The notes: generated from the sequence alone by a model not told the origin. Shown: positions 33,264 through 42,453, numbered from the stretch's first letter. The stretch: DNA of 64,000 nucleotides from Micromonospora sp. WMMD1120 (GCF_029626235.1 NZ_JARUBO010000005.1:310001-374000); one strand, 5' to 3'. Made by a program: numbers and translations.

Positions 33264-34136
33264 TAGGACGGCTAGGGCGCCGGTTTCCAGGGCCGCCCAG
33301 ACGCCGGTGGGGGTGTGGGTGAGGCCGTGCGGTTCGGCACCGGGGGTGGGTAGGTCGTGGTGGGTGAAGCGGCCGTCGGCGTCGAGATGGCCGATGCGGT
33401 TGGCGGCCCACTCGGTGAACCAGACTCCGCCGGCCGGGTCGGCCACGATCCCGTGCGGACGGGCCGTGCGGTCCGGCAGCGGGATCTCGACGATCCGGCC
33501 GTCCGGGGTGATCCGGCCGAGCTGACCGGCGGTGATCTCGACGAACCAGACGGCACCGTCCGGGCCGAGGGTGATGCCGACCGGGCCGGCGTCCGGGGTT
33601 GGTAGCGGGTGGAGGGTCACGGCGCCGTCGAGGTCGATCCGGCCGATCGCGTTCGCACGGTTGAGCGTGAACCACAGCGCCCGGTCCGCGCCGGCGGTGA
33701 TCATCGAGGCGAAGCCGCCGGTCACCGGCAACGGGACCGTGGTGACGGCACCGTCGGTGTCCACCCGTCCGATCGAGTCGGAGGTCATCCCGGCGTACCA
33801 GAGCGCGCCGTCGGGGCCGGCGGCGATGCCGCCCGGCCCGGTGCCGGCCGGCAGGGTGATCGTGCGCTGCGCACCGTCGACGCTGATCCGGCCGATCCGG
33901 TCGTCCCCCGAGCGGGTGAACCAGAGCGCGTCGTCCGGGCCCGCCGTGATGATCAACGGGCGACCACCGGGCGGGTCCAGCGGGTAGGTCCGGACGTCGC
34001 CGTCGACCCCCAGACGGGCGATCGCGCCGGCATGGACCAGCGTCAGCCACAGCGCGCCGTCGGAGCCGGCCGTGATGCCGTACGGTCCCGCGCCCGGCTC
34101 GACGAGCGGAATCTCCCGAATGTCGACAGTCGTCAC
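33252..34136 (-). CDS. vgb: Virginiamycin B lyase (streptogramin B lyase)
   Basis: 294 residues, the family length. It linearises type B streptogramins by breaking the ester bond of the depsipeptide ring through elimination, which inactivates them. The seven-bladed propeller repeats (DGALWLT, DDALWFT, DGALWY, DGAVWFVE, GGVWFTEW) are clear. Residues match the staphylococcal enzyme almost number for number: Tyr19, His228, Glu268, His270 and Glu284. Start GTG 34136 follows AAGGA. An outward TATA-like region and a 7-base inverted repeat (34214-34231) lie upstream. Some homologues may have other natural substrates. Confidence 0.9.
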   Translation of the reverse strand: MTTVDIREIPLVEPGAGPYGITAGSDGALWLTLVHAGAIARLGVDGDVRTYPLDPPGGRPLIITAGPDDALWFTRSGDDRIGRISVDGAQRTITLPAGTGPGGIAAGPDGALWYAGMTSDSIGRVDTDGAVTTVPLPVTGGFASMITAGADRALWFTLNRANAIGRIDLDGAVTLHPLPTPDAGPVGITLGPDGAVWFVEITAGQLGRITPDGRIVEIPLPDRTARPHGIVADPAGGVWFTEWAANRIGHLDADGRFTHHDLPTPGAEPHGLTHTPTGVWAALETGALAVLPTP

Positions 34137-34311
34137 GAGCGGTGTCCTTCCGTGGGCGATTCGCCACAGTGACCGGCGGGCCGGTGCCGACACAACCGTT
34201 TTATACGCCAGGACTGTCAGCCCGCTGACAGGATCGCCACGGCTCGCACCCAGGCTTCCCGGCCACTGTCGGTGACGACATCGCAGGACTACCGAGTCTC
34301 TGGAGGAGAGC

Positions 34312-34773
34312 ATGTCCCGCACCATCCGTAGGAAGCACCTGCTGGCCGGTCTGGCCACCGCCGGCGTCCTCGGCGTCGGGATCGCGGCCCCGACGATCGC
34401 GTTCGCCGCCGACACCCCGACGCCGACGCCGAACGCCACCAGCGCCCCGGCGCCCGGCGCGAAGGCCGACCGGCAGAACCAGTTCGCCGAGGAGCTCGCC
34501 AAGGAGTTGGGTGTGCCCACCGACAAGGTGACCGCCGCGCTGGAGAAGATCCGCGGGCAGCACCGGCCGGCGGACCGCCCCGATCGGCCCTCCGCAGCGG
34601 ACCGGCAGGCCGCGCTCAAGGAGCGGCTGGACCAGGCGGTCAAGGACGGCAAGCTCACCCAGGAGCAGGCCGACGCCATCACGAAGGCCGTCGAGGCCGG
34701 CGTCTTCCCGGGCCCTGGCGGCCACCGCTGGGCCGGCGGTCACGGCGGCCCGGCCGGCCACGGCCCCGCTTGA
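34312..34773 (+). CDS. Small secreted protein, helical
   Basis: 153 residues. A signal peptide (RKHLLAGLATAGVLGVGIAA, cleavage near AFA-AD) and a Thr/Pro linker precede helical repeats (QFAEELAKELGVPTDKVTAA; LTQEQADAITKAVEAG). A Gly/His-rich tail (GGHRWAGGHGGPAGHG) could bind metal. The pattern resembles small actinobacterial exported proteins of unknown function. GGAGGAG gives a strong ribosome site, and a terminator follows at 34790. Confidence 0.75.
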   Translation: MSRTIRRKHLLAGLATAGVLGVGIAAPTIAFAADTPTPTPNATSAPAPGAKADRQNQFAEELAKELGVPTDKVTAALEKIRGQHRPADRPDRPSAADRQAALKERLDQAVKDGKLTQEQADAITKAVEAGVFPGPGGHRWAGGHGGPAGHGPA

Positions 34774-34789
34774 TCCACTCGCCCTTCCT

Positions 34790-34828
34790 GAAGTCGGGGT
34801 GTCCGGGACCGTCGGACACCCCGACTTC
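34790..34828 (+). terminator. Terminator of the small secreted protein gene
   Basis: Perfect 16-base arms (GAAGTCGGGGTGTCCG and complement) at 34790-34805 and 34813-34828, loop seven bases, followed by CTTG. Confidence 0.85.
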
Positions 34829-34980
34829 CTTGAACCCGAGTTGATCACCGCCTAGAGCCCGGGTGAGCGAGGTCCGACCGCGCCGGGCCAGGCCACGCCG
34901 GCCGGGCCGCGCCGACCAGGCTGCACCCGGATGGGGGAAGGCCCCGCCCGGGCGGGGCCAGATCGCGCGCGGGCCGGGGG

Positions 34981-35358
34981 TCAGCCCTGCTGGGGCGGGG
35001 AGGTGAAGACGCCGACCCGGTTCCCGGCCGGGTCGACAAGGTGGGCCAGGGTGAGCCCGGTCGGCGTGGTCCGGGCCGGCACCAGCACCCGGCCACCGGC
35101 CGCCTCGGCCCGCCGGCAGGTCTCCGCGACGTCGGTGACCTCGGCGTAGAAGATCGCGTAGTTCGGCGTGGACCCGTCGGTCGCCCGGACTCCCCCGCCG
35201 ATCCCGGTGTCGCCACCGGCGCCGGTCACCCGGTAGGAACCGCCGTCGGCAGCGCCCTCCTCGGCGAAGGTCCAGCCGAACAGGTCACCGTAGAAGCGTT
35301 CCGTCTCCTCCGGTCGGTCGGTGCCGATCTCGAACCACGTGATGGGCGTCGCGGACAT
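34981..35358 (-). CDS. VOC-family protein
   Basis: 125 residues. Glyoxalase-like fold with TPITWFEIGTDRPEETERFY at the start and the C-terminal module LAHLVDPAGNRVGVF. Ligand unknown. ATG 35358 follows CTGGAGG. It lies 134 bases downstream of the WYL regulator on the same strand, which may control it. In other actinobacteria similar pairs are adjacent. Confidence 0.85.
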   Translation of the reverse strand: MSATPITWFEIGTDRPEETERFYGDLFGWTFAEEGAADGGSYRVTGAGGDTGIGGGVRATDGSTPNYAIFYAEVTDVAETCRRAEAAGGRVLVPARTTPTGLTLAHLVDPAGNRVGVFTSPPQQG

Positions 35359-35491
35359 CTGTTGCCTCCAGGGTCTTCCGTGCCGGCCGTTCGGCCGTCG
35401 TCGGAAGCAGTCTCGGAGCCGTCCGCGACAACGTCCTGTCGGTGTTTCCGGATCACCCCGGTGGAGTACGCCGGCAACCACCGGACGGCCC

Positions 35492-36184
35492 TCAGACCAG
35501 GCTCAGCGGGCGAACCCGTTCGTGCGGGATGTCGAGGTCGTCCGGGCGCAACTCCCGGACCACCACGTCGGGCAGCGCGTGCACGCTGCGGATCCGGTCG
35601 GTACGGAAGCACCGCAGCTCGGCGCGGAGGCGGCACCAGGCCAACAGGTACCAGTGTCGGCTGTTGCCGAGGTACCCCAACGGCTCGACGTCCCGGGTCG
35701 AGTCGCTGCCGGCACGGTCGGCGTACCGGATGCGCAGCACCCGCCGCGCGGCGACCGCGTCGGCGACGATGGCCGGGACGGGCGTGGCCGGCCCGTCGCC
35801 GACCAGGTGCACCCGGGCGGCGAGCCGGTGCGCCTCGGCGGCGTCGGCGGCCGGCAGCACCGCCACCAGCTTCCGCAGCGCGGTGGCGCCCGGCCCGGCG
35901 AACGGCGTGCCGGCGAGCCGGTGCAGCGCCACGGCCATCGCGACCGCCTCGGCGGCGGTCAGGTTGACCGGCGGCAGGGTGTGGGCGCGATCCAGCACGT
36001 ACCCGCCGGTGCGCCCGGCCTCCGCCCAGATCGGCACCCCGGCCTGCTGGAGCGCGCCGATGTCGCGCTCGATGGTCCGGCTGCTGACCTCGAAACGCAC
36101 CGCCAACCACCGTGCGCTGCGCGGCCGTGGCGACACCGCCCGCAGCTCCTCGACCAGGGCGTAGAGGCGATCCGTGCGGTTCAT
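35492..36184 (-). CDS. HTH / WYL-domain transcriptional regulator
   Basis: 230 residues. The N-terminal DeoR-like winged helix (RSARWLAVRFEVSSRTIERD) is followed by a WYL domain with RRVLRIRYADRAG and the block LGNSRHWYLLAWCRLRAELR. WYL domains bind small ligands or nucleic acids and tune the regulator. I use ATG 36184, seven bases after TAGCGT on the minus strand. GTG 36193 is possible. The nearest likely target is the VOC gene downstream. Confidence 0.88.
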   Translation of the reverse strand: MNRTDRLYALVEELRAVSPRPRSARWLAVRFEVSSRTIERDIGALQQAGVPIWAEAGRTGGYVLDRAHTLPPVNLTAAEAVAMAVALHRLAGTPFAGPGATALRKLVAVLPAADAAEAHRLAARVHLVGDGPATPVPAIVADAVAARRVLRIRYADRAGSDSTRDVEPLGYLGNSRHWYLLAWCRLRAELRCFRTDRIRSVHALPDVVVRELRPDDLDIPHERVRPLSLV

Positions 36185-36255
36185 ACCCGGCACGCTACGA
36201 CCGGGGTACGACGACCGCCCGCGCCCCGAGACGCGCGCCTCGACTGCGGGCGGGC

Positions 36256-36681
36256 TCAGGCGATGCAGGCGCAGACGATCAGCGCGGCCCCGAAGTGGGT
36301 GGCGGCGCTGACCCGGGCCGCCGGGTGCGGCTCGGCGGAGCAGATGACCTCACCGAGCTTGCCCGGGGTGAGCAGGTCCAGCACGACGAAGGCCAACGCC
36401 ATGATGGCCAGCCCGACCAGCCCGAAGACCACGGTGGAGGCGAGCCCCTTACCGAAGTCGCTGTAGCTGGTCAGGATCGCGGTGAACACGATCCCGGCGA
36501 TGCCCAGCTGGTTGGCGGCGAGCAGCAGCCCCGCGTTGGTGTTGCGGTCGACCCAGATCAGGTCGCGCAGCCGGCCCGGGGTCAGCAGGTCGACCAGGCC
36601 GAAGCCGGCCGCCATCAGCCCGACGCCGACGATCCCGAACACGACGCTCTGCCAGGCACCGCTGAGCAGGTCCTCCAGCAC
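36256..36681 (-). CDS. DUF350 membrane protein
   Basis: 141 residues made of two similar halves, each with two helices and the end motif DLLTPGRLRDLI or DLLTPGKLGEVI. That is the internal duplication of DUF350. Function is unknown. Homologues often sit beside potassium-channel or polyamine genes. GTG 36681 follows GGGAGG. It is 88 bases downstream of glnA2 on the same strand and could be co-transcribed. Confidence 0.85.
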   Translation of the reverse strand: MLEDLLSGAWQSVVFGIVGVGLMAAGFGLVDLLTPGRLRDLIWVDRNTNAGLLLAANQLGIAGIVFTAILTSYSDFGKGLASTVVFGLVGLAIMALAFVVLDLLTPGKLGEVICSAEPHPAARVSAATHFGAALIVCACIA

Positions 36682-36769
36682 CGACTGCCTCCCGACTCTC
36701 CGCCCGGAGGGGTACCGGCGCGGTGATCGAGACGATAGCGGCAGCGCGCAAGGGCGTCAGCCCCTGTGC

Positions 36770-38119
36770 CTACAGCGCCAGGTAGCGCTGCCGCTCGTAC
36801 GGGGTGACCTCGCGACGGTACTGCTCCCACTCGGCCCGCTTGTTGCGCAGGAAGAAGTCGAAGACGTGCTCACCGAGCACCTCGGCGACCAGCTCGGACT
36901 CGGCCATCACGTCGATCGCCTCGGCCAGGTTCTCCGGCAGCGCCTCGTAGCCCATGGCCCGCCGCTCCGCGCTGGTCAGCGACCAGACGTCGTCCTCGGC
37001 GCCCGGCGGCAGCTCGTACCCCTCCTCGATGCCCTTGAGGCCGGCGCCGAGCAGCACCGCGAAGGCGAGGTACGGGTTGGTCGCCGAGTCCAGCGAGCGG
37101 ACCTCGACCCGGGCCGAGTTGGGCTTGCCGTACGCGGGCACCCGGACCAGCGCGGACCGGTTGAGGTGACCCCAGCAGACGTACGCGGGGCTCTCGGTGA
37201 TCCGGTCGGGCAGGTGCTGCGGGAAGAGCCGCTTGTACGAGTTGACCCACTGGTTGGTGACCGCCGTGTATTCCCGGGCGTGCACCAGCAGACCGGCGAT
37301 GAACGACTTCGCCACCTTGGACAGCTTCATCGGGTCGCCGGAGTCGTGGAAGGCGTTGCGCTCCCCCTCGAACAGCGACAGGTGGGTGTGCATGCCGCTG
37401 CCCGGCTGGTCGGTGAACGGCTTCGGCATGAAGCTGGCCTGCACGCCGGTGGAGAGCGCGACCTCCTTGACCACGTGCCGGAAGGTCATGATGTTGTCGG
37501 CGGTGGTCAGCGCGTCGGCGTAGCGCAGGTCGATCTCCTGCTGGCCGGGCGCGACCTCGTGGTGGCTGAACTCCACCGAGATGCCGATCCGCTCCAGCGC
37601 CAGCACCGCCTGGCGGCGGAAGTCGCGGGCCACCGCGTGGGTGGTGTGCTCGAAGTAGCCGCCGGTGTCGACCGGGGTGGGCAGCGAGCCGTCCTGCAGG
37701 CCGTTCTCCAGCAGGAAGAACTCGATCTCGGGGTGGGTGTAGAAGGTGAAGCCCTTCTCGGCGGCCTTGGACAACGCGCGGCGCAGCACGTGCCGGGGGT
37801 CGGCCCAGGAGGGCCCGCCGTCGGGCAGCAGGATGTCGCAGAACATCCGGGCGCTCTCGCCGCTGACCCCGCCCTCGAACGGGAAGACCTGGAACGTGGT
37901 CGGGTCGGGCATGGCCACCATGTCCGATTCGAAGACCCGCGCGAAGCCCTCGATCGCCGAGCCGTCGAAGCCGATGCCCTCCTCGAAGGCCGACTCCAGC
38001 TCGGCGGGCGCCACCGAGACGCTCTTGAGCGTGCCCAGCACGTCGGTGAACCACAGCCGGACGAACCGGATGTCCCGCTCTTCCAGCGTTCGGAGGACGA
38101 ACTCCTGCTGACGGTCCAC
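36770..38119 (-). CDS. glnA2: Glutamine synthetase-like GlnA2 (possible gamma-glutamylpolyamine synthetase)
   Basis: 449 residues, GSI fold of the non-adenylylated type: GFDGSAIEGFARVFESDM, the metal-site HPEIEFFLLENG, KPFTDQPGSGMHTHLSLFEG and NRSALVRVPAYG. The tyrosine loop for AMP is absent (that region reads LPPGAEDDVWSL), so GlnE should not act on it. In Streptomyces, GlnA2 and GlnA3 glutamylate polyamines rather than ammonia, and the same may hold here. GTG 38119 has a weak GGGGAA site. A GlnR-like direct repeat lies 80-95 bases upstream. Confidence 0.9.
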   Translation of the reverse strand: MDRQQEFVLRTLEERDIRFVRLWFTDVLGTLKSVSVAPAELESAFEEGIGFDGSAIEGFARVFESDMVAMPDPTTFQVFPFEGGVSGESARMFCDILLPDGGPSWADPRHVLRRALSKAAEKGFTFYTHPEIEFFLLENGLQDGSLPTPVDTGGYFEHTTHAVARDFRRQAVLALERIGISVEFSHHEVAPGQQEIDLRYADALTTADNIMTFRHVVKEVALSTGVQASFMPKPFTDQPGSGMHTHLSLFEGERNAFHDSGDPMKLSKVAKSFIAGLLVHAREYTAVTNQWVNSYKRLFPQHLPDRITESPAYVCWGHLNRSALVRVPAYGKPNSARVEVRSLDSATNPYLAFAVLLGAGLKGIEEGYELPPGAEDDVWSLTSAERRAMGYEALPENLAEAIDVMAESELVAEVLGEHVFDFFLRNKRAEWEQYRREVTPYERQRYLAL

Positions 38120-38197
38120 TTCCCCAACCCCTCGCGACGCTCTGCTCCGCCTCGGCCGGGCTGCGCCCGACCTGATCGCCCAGTGTTCCCGGGCCTG

Positions 38198-38213
38198 GTT
38201 ACGCAGACGTTAC
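38198..38213 (-). promoter_or_regulatory. Candidate GlnR site upstream of glnA2
   Basis: On the minus strand GTAAC-N6-GTAAC. The first half fits the a-site of the GlnR consensus, and the second differs from GAAAC by one base. It lies between divergent glnA2 and nadE. Weaker than the glnA box. Confidence 0.45.
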
Positions 38214-38352
38214 GCGAACTGCCGCCCGGCGTCCCCTCGTGTCCCGCCCGGCGAGCGGCCGACACCGCCCGGGTGCGGGTGCCGCCGCAGCGTGGCGGCC
38301 GTCTCCTCCGAGGGTGGGGATTGTGCCGAGCGGGCTGGGGCAAGATGAGGAC

Positions 38353-40110
38353 ATGCCCACCCTGCGTCTCGCCCTGTCCCAGGTCAACCCGAGCGTCGGC
38401 GACCTCGCCGGCAACGCCGACCTGGTCCGCGCCTGGACCCGCCGGGCCGCCGATGCCGGCGCCCAACTGGTGCTCTTCCCGGAGATGATGCTGACCGGCT
38501 ACCCGGTCGAGGACCTGGTCTTCCGGCGCTCCTTCGTCGCCGCGTCCCGGGCCGCCGTGCGGCGGCTCGCCGCCGACCTGGCCGCCGACGGCCTCGGCGA
38601 CCTTCCGGTCGTGGTCGGCTATCTGGACGCGGACGGGCCGCCGCAGGTCAGCGGGGACGCCGAGGCGGGCCGGGGAGCCCGCAACGCGGCCGCGCTGCTG
38701 CACCGGGGCGAGGTGGTCGCCCGCTACTTCAAGCACCACCTGCCCAACTACGGGGTCTTCGACGAGGACCGCTACTTCGTCTCCGGGGACGAACTGACCG
38801 TCGTGCGGATCGGCGGGGTGGACGTCGCGCTGACCATCTGCGAGGACCTGTGGCAGGCCGGCGGTCCGTTCGCCGCCGCCCGGCAGGCCGGCGTCGGCCT
38901 GGTGGTCAACATCAACGGCTCGCCGTACGAGCTGAACAAGGACGACATCCGGCTGCCGCTGGTCCGCCGCCGGGCCGCCGAGGCGGGCGCCACCATCGCG
39001 TACGTCAACATGATCGGCGGGCAGGACGAGCTGGTCTTCGAGGGCGACTCGATGATCGTGGGCGCCGACGGGGAACTGCTCACCCGGGCTCCGCAGTTCG
39101 TCGAGCACCTGCTCGTACACGACGTGGAGCTGCCGGCCGCGAGCGCCGCGCCGGACGCGGAGACCGTGGCGGACGGCATGCGGATCACGCACCACACGCT
39201 GGAGGTCGTGCCGCCCGCGCCGTCCGGCCCGGCGGTCACCGGCGGGCTCATCGAGCCGGTGGCCGACGAGGCCGAGGTGTGGCAGGCGCTGGTGCTGGGC
39301 CTGCGGGACTACGTCAACAAGAACCGGTTCCCGTCGGTGATCCTGGGCCTCTCCGGCGGCATCGACTCGGCGGTGGTGGCCGCGCTCGCCGTCGACGCCC
39401 TCGGACCGGAGCGGGTGGTCGGGGTGTCGCTGCCCAGCCAGCACTCCTCCGAGCACTCCCGGGAGGACGCCGCCGACCTGGCCAAGCGCACCGGGCTCGA
39501 CTACCGCGTCGAGCCGATCCAGCCGATGGTGGACGGTTTCCTGGCCAACCTGTCACTGTCCGGGGTGGCGGTGGAGAACCTCCAGGCCCGGGTCCGTGGC
39601 GTGATCCTGATGGCGCTGTCGAACCAGGAGGGCCACCTGGTGCTGACCACCGGCAACAAGAGCGAGCTGGCGGTCGGCTACTCCACCCTCTACGGCGACT
39701 CGGTGGGCGGCTTCAACCCGGTGAAGGACGTCTGGAAGACGCTGATCTGGCGACTGGCGAAGTGGCGCAACACCGACGCGAAGCGGCGTGGGGAGACCGC
39801 GCCGATCCCGGAGAACTCGATCGGCAAGCCGCCGAGCGCCGAGCTGAGCCCGGGGCAGCTCGACAGCGACAGCCTGCCCGACTACGACGTGCTGGACCCG
39901 ATCCTCATCGGCTACGTCGACGGCGACCTGGGCCGCGACGGGTTGATCGAGTCGGGCCACGACCCGGCGGTGGTGGACAAGGTGCTGCGGCTGGTGGATA
40001 CCGCCGAGTACAAGCGCCGGCAGTCCGCGCCGGGCACGAAGATCTCCATGAAGGCGTTCGGCCGGGACCGCCGGCTGCCGATCACCAACCGGTGGCGCGA
40101 GCGCGGCTGA
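38353..40110 (+). CDS. nadE: Glutamine-dependent NAD+ synthetase
   Basis: 585 residues, two domains. The N-terminal nitrilase-type glutaminase (about residues 1-260) has the Glu in LFPEMMLTGYP, the Lys in YFKHHLPNYGVFDE and Cys163 in ICEDLW. The C-terminal synthetase has the P-loop LGLSGGIDSAVVAAL near residues 330-344 and TGNKSELAVGYSTLYGD. It converts nicotinate adenine dinucleotide to NAD+ with glutamine as the ammonia donor, linking it to the nearby glutamine genes. ATG 38353 is preceded by GAGG at a short distance. Confidence 0.97.
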   Translation: MPTLRLALSQVNPSVGDLAGNADLVRAWTRRAADAGAQLVLFPEMMLTGYPVEDLVFRRSFVAASRAAVRRLAADLAADGLGDLPVVVGYLDADGPPQVSGDAEAGRGARNAAALLHRGEVVARYFKHHLPNYGVFDEDRYFVSGDELTVVRIGGVDVALTICEDLWQAGGPFAAARQAGVGLVVNINGSPYELNKDDIRLPLVRRRAAEAGATIAYVNMIGGQDELVFEGDSMIVGADGELLTRAPQFVEHLLVHDVELPAASAAPDAETVADGMRITHHTLEVVPPAPSGPAVTGGLIEPVADEAEVWQALVLGLRDYVNKNRFPSVILGLSGGIDSAVVAALAVDALGPERVVGVSLPSQHSSEHSREDAADLAKRTGLDYRVEPIQPMVDGFLANLSLSGVAVENLQARVRGVILMALSNQEGHLVLTTGNKSELAVGYSTLYGDSVGGFNPVKDVWKTLIWRLAKWRNTDAKRRGETAPIPENSIGKPPSAELSPGQLDSDSLPDYDVLDPILIGYVDGDLGRDGLIESGHDPAVVDKVLRLVDTAEYKRRQSAPGTKISMKAFGRDRRLPITNRWRERG

Positions 40111-40298
40111 CCTCGTACACCCGTTGGGGTTGCCGGGCCCGGTGACGCGGCCCGGCGACCTTACGGCAGGCTCGCCGCCCGGCGAGCGCGGTCGGCGGAG
40201 TGACATCTCGCACTGCGCCCTGCCGCCGCCCCACCTCGCGGTGCGACGATCGGCGGAGCCCGGGGACCGCGCAGGCGGCCTCGAGGAAGGAGACAGTC

Positions 40299-41144
40299 AT
40301 GATCGAGTCCACTCCGCACGAGGTGACCGCGCTGTACGGCGGACCGGCCACCCGTCGGGTCCGCACCCGCGACCTGATCGCCGCCAAGGAGCGCGGCGAA
40401 CGGTGGCCGATGCTCACCTCGTACGACCAGTACACGGCGGGGATCTTCGACCGCGCCGGCGTACCGGTGCTGCTGGTCGGCGACTCGGCGGCGAACAACG
40501 TGTTCGGCTACGAGACGACCCTGCCGGTCACCACCGACGACCTGTTGCCGCTGGTCCGGGCGGTGGTGCGGGCGACGAAGCAGTCCCTCGTCGTCGGTGA
40601 CCTGCCGTTCGGCTCCTACGAGGAGGGGCCGACCCAGGCGCTGCGTACCGCCGTCCGGTTCATGAAGGAGGGCGGCTGTCACGCGGTGAAGCTGGAGGGC
40701 GGCCGACGCTGCGCCGCGCAGATCGCCGCGATCGTCGGCGCCGGCATCCCGGTGATGGCGCACATCGGCTTCACCCCGCAGAGCGAGCACACCCTGGGCG
40801 GCTACCGGGTGCAGGGCCGGGGTGACACCGCCGACGAGGTGCTGGCCGACGCGCGGGCGGTGGCCGAGGCGGGCGCGTTCGCGGTGGTGCTGGAGATGGT
40901 GCCGGGCGCGGTCGCCAAGCAGATCACCCACGAGCTGCCGATCCCCACCGTCGGCATCGGCGCCGGCCCGGACACCGACGCCCAGGTGCTCGTCTGGCAG
41001 GACATGGCCGGCCTGCGCACCGGCAAGGCGCCGCGCTTCGTGAAACGCTACGCCGACCTCGCGGACGTCCTCACCGACGCCACCCGCCGCTTCGCCGACG
41101 AGGTACGCGGCGGCGAGTTCCCCGCCGCCGAGCACACCTTCTAG
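40299..41144 (+). CDS. panB: 3-methyl-2-oxobutanoate hydroxymethyltransferase
   Basis: 281 residues. Uses methylene-tetrahydrofolate to make ketopantoate, the first committed step to pantothenate and CoA. TIM-barrel motifs: [52 protein letters not shown] and the catalytic glutamate in VLEMVPG. A strong AGGAAGGAG site precedes ATG 40299. It stands alone, 188 bases after nadE, with a terminator behind it. Confidence 0.97.
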   Translation: MIESTPHEVTALYGGPATRRVRTRDLIAAKERGERWPMLTSYDQYTAGIFDRAGVPVLLVGDSAANNVFGYETTLPVTTDDLLPLVRAVVRATKQSLVVGDLPFGSYEEGPTQALRTAVRFMKEGGCHAVKLEGGRRCAAQIAAIVGAGIPVMAHIGFTPQSEHTLGGYRVQGRGDTADEVLADARAVAEAGAFAVVLEMVPGAVAKQITHELPIPTVGIGAGPDTDAQVLVWQDMAGLRTGKAPRFVKRYADLADVLTDATRRFADEVRGGEFPAAEHTF

Positions 41145-41148
41145 ACCG

Positions 41149-41185
41149 GTCGACGGGCCGGTCGCGGGACGGCCGGCCCGTCGAC
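41149..41185. terminator. Bidirectional terminator after panB
   Basis: Arms GTCGACGGGCCGG and complement at 41149-41161 and 41173-41185, loop 11 bases, between convergent genes. Confidence 0.75.
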
Positions 41186-41205
41186 GGGTCGTGGACCGGC
41201 GGCGA

Positions 41206-41448
41206 TCACCAACCCTTGTGGAACATCGTCCAGGCCGCCCCCGCCGTGACCAGCAGACCCATGACCGCCGCGACGGCGATGGACCCTGATCCGAAGTCGG
41301 AGGACCTGCCGATGCCGGAGTGGTGGACGAACGCGCCGAACGCCAGGCCGGTCGCCAGACCGATCACGATGGCCAGGGCCGGCCGCCGCGCTCCCCGCGG
41401 TCGTGACGGTGTCCGTGCCCCACCGCCCGACTCCGCATCGATGGACAT
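41206..41448 (-). CDS. Small two-helix membrane protein
   Basis: 80 residues: a polar, Arg-rich N-terminus (TPSRPRGARR), a helix ALAIVIGLATGLAFGAFV, a short loop with HHSGIGRSSDFGSG and a second helix ending AWTMFHKGW. No known family. The ribosome site is weak. Upstream of it on the same strand lies npdG, 54 bases away, so it may be the last gene of that transcript. Confidence 0.55.
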   Translation of the reverse strand: MSIDAESGGGARTPSRPRGARRPALAIVIGLATGLAFGAFVHHSGIGRSSDFGSGSIAVAAVMGLLVTAGAAWTMFHKGW

Positions 41449-41502
41449 GGTCGGTCTGATGCCCCGGTCGGCTCGGCGGCAAACCGGTGCCCGCTCAGTT
41501 GA

Positions 41503-42195
41503 TCACAGGTCGGTGACGCGGATGCCGGCGTGGGCCTTGTAGCGCTTGTTGATGGCGATGAGGTTGGCGGTGAACGCCTCGATCTGGTGGGCGTTGCGCA
41601 GCCGGCCGGCGTAGATGCCGCGCATCCCGGGGATGCGCGCGGCGAGCGCCGCCACCACACCGACCAGCTCCCGGTCCTCGGTGCAGATCAGCACGTCCAG
41701 GTCGATCCGCTCGATCTCCGGGTCGGCCAGCAGCGGCGCGCTGACGTGGTTGAACGCCGCGCACACCCGGCTGTCCGGCAGCAACGCGGCAGCCTGCTGC
41801 ACGGCGCTGCCCTCGGCGACGGGCAGCGCGTACGGCCCCTGCTTGTCGAAGCCGAGCGGGTTGACGCAGTCGACGACGATCCGGCCGGCCAACGGCTCGG
41901 CGAGGGCGGCGACGGTGGCGGCGTGCCCGTCCCACGGCACCGCGATGATCACCACGTCGCTGCGGCGGGCCACCTCGTCGTTGGCCGCCCCCGTGACGCT
42001 GCCGCCGGCCCCGGGCAGGGCGGCGATCTCGGCGGCGGACTCGGCGGCGCGCCCGGCGGACCGGGAGCCGATCAGCACCGTCTGACCGGCCCGGGCGAAC
42101 CGGTAGGCGAGGCCCCGCCCCTGGTCACCGGTGCCACCGATGATGCCGACCGTCAACCCGGAAACGTCCGGCAGCGTGCTCGCGTCGTATGCCAT
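41503..42195 (-). CDS. npdG: NADPH:F420 oxidoreductase
   Basis: 230 residues. Transfers hydride between NADPH and coenzyme F420, feeding F420-dependent reductases. The Rossmann motif TVGIIGGTGDQGRGLAYRFA (residues 15-34), IGSRSAGRA for the NADP phosphate, and VVDCVNPLGFD are typical. C-terminal helices include RLRNAHQIEAFTANLIAIN. ATG 42195 has an AGGATGA site. Its presence shows that the organism uses F420, as mycobacteria, streptomycetes and Micromonospora do. Confidence 0.93.
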   Translation of the reverse strand: MAYDASTLPDVSGLTVGIIGGTGDQGRGLAYRFARAGQTVLIGSRSAGRAAESAAEIAALPGAGGSVTGAANDEVARRSDVVIIAVPWDGHAATVAALAEPLAGRIVVDCVNPLGFDKQGPYALPVAEGSAVQQAAALLPDSRVCAAFNHVSAPLLADPEIERIDLDVLICTEDRELVGVVAALAARIPGMRGIYAGRLRNAHQIEAFTANLIAINKRYKAHAGIRVTDL

Positions 42196-42404
42196 GCGCT
42201 CATCCTTGCAAACCGCCCGGCCGGGCAGCCACGCCCCGCGTCGGGACGATGTCCCCGGTCACGGCCGCCGAGGCCGACGTCGACGACCGAACGCCGACCG
42301 CCGCCGGGCCGGCAGCCGCGCCGCCCTGCCCGCCCCGTGCCCGCGCGGCGCCGCGCCCGGCGGTCCCCGCCGGGGAGCGCCGCGCCCGGCGGGGCGTTGC
42401 CCGT

Positions 42405-42453
42405 AGATCTTGGACAGTTTCCGTTCCGCCGGATCGGAAACTGTCCAAGATCT
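42405..42453. repeat. Palindromic repeat, ATCTTGGACAGTTTCCG family, copy 1
   Basis: Perfect 19-base arms (AGATCTTGGACAGTTTCCG) at 42405-42423 and 42435-42453 around an 11-base loop that can itself pair four bases. The same stem recurs at 53131-53175. Confidence 0.9.
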
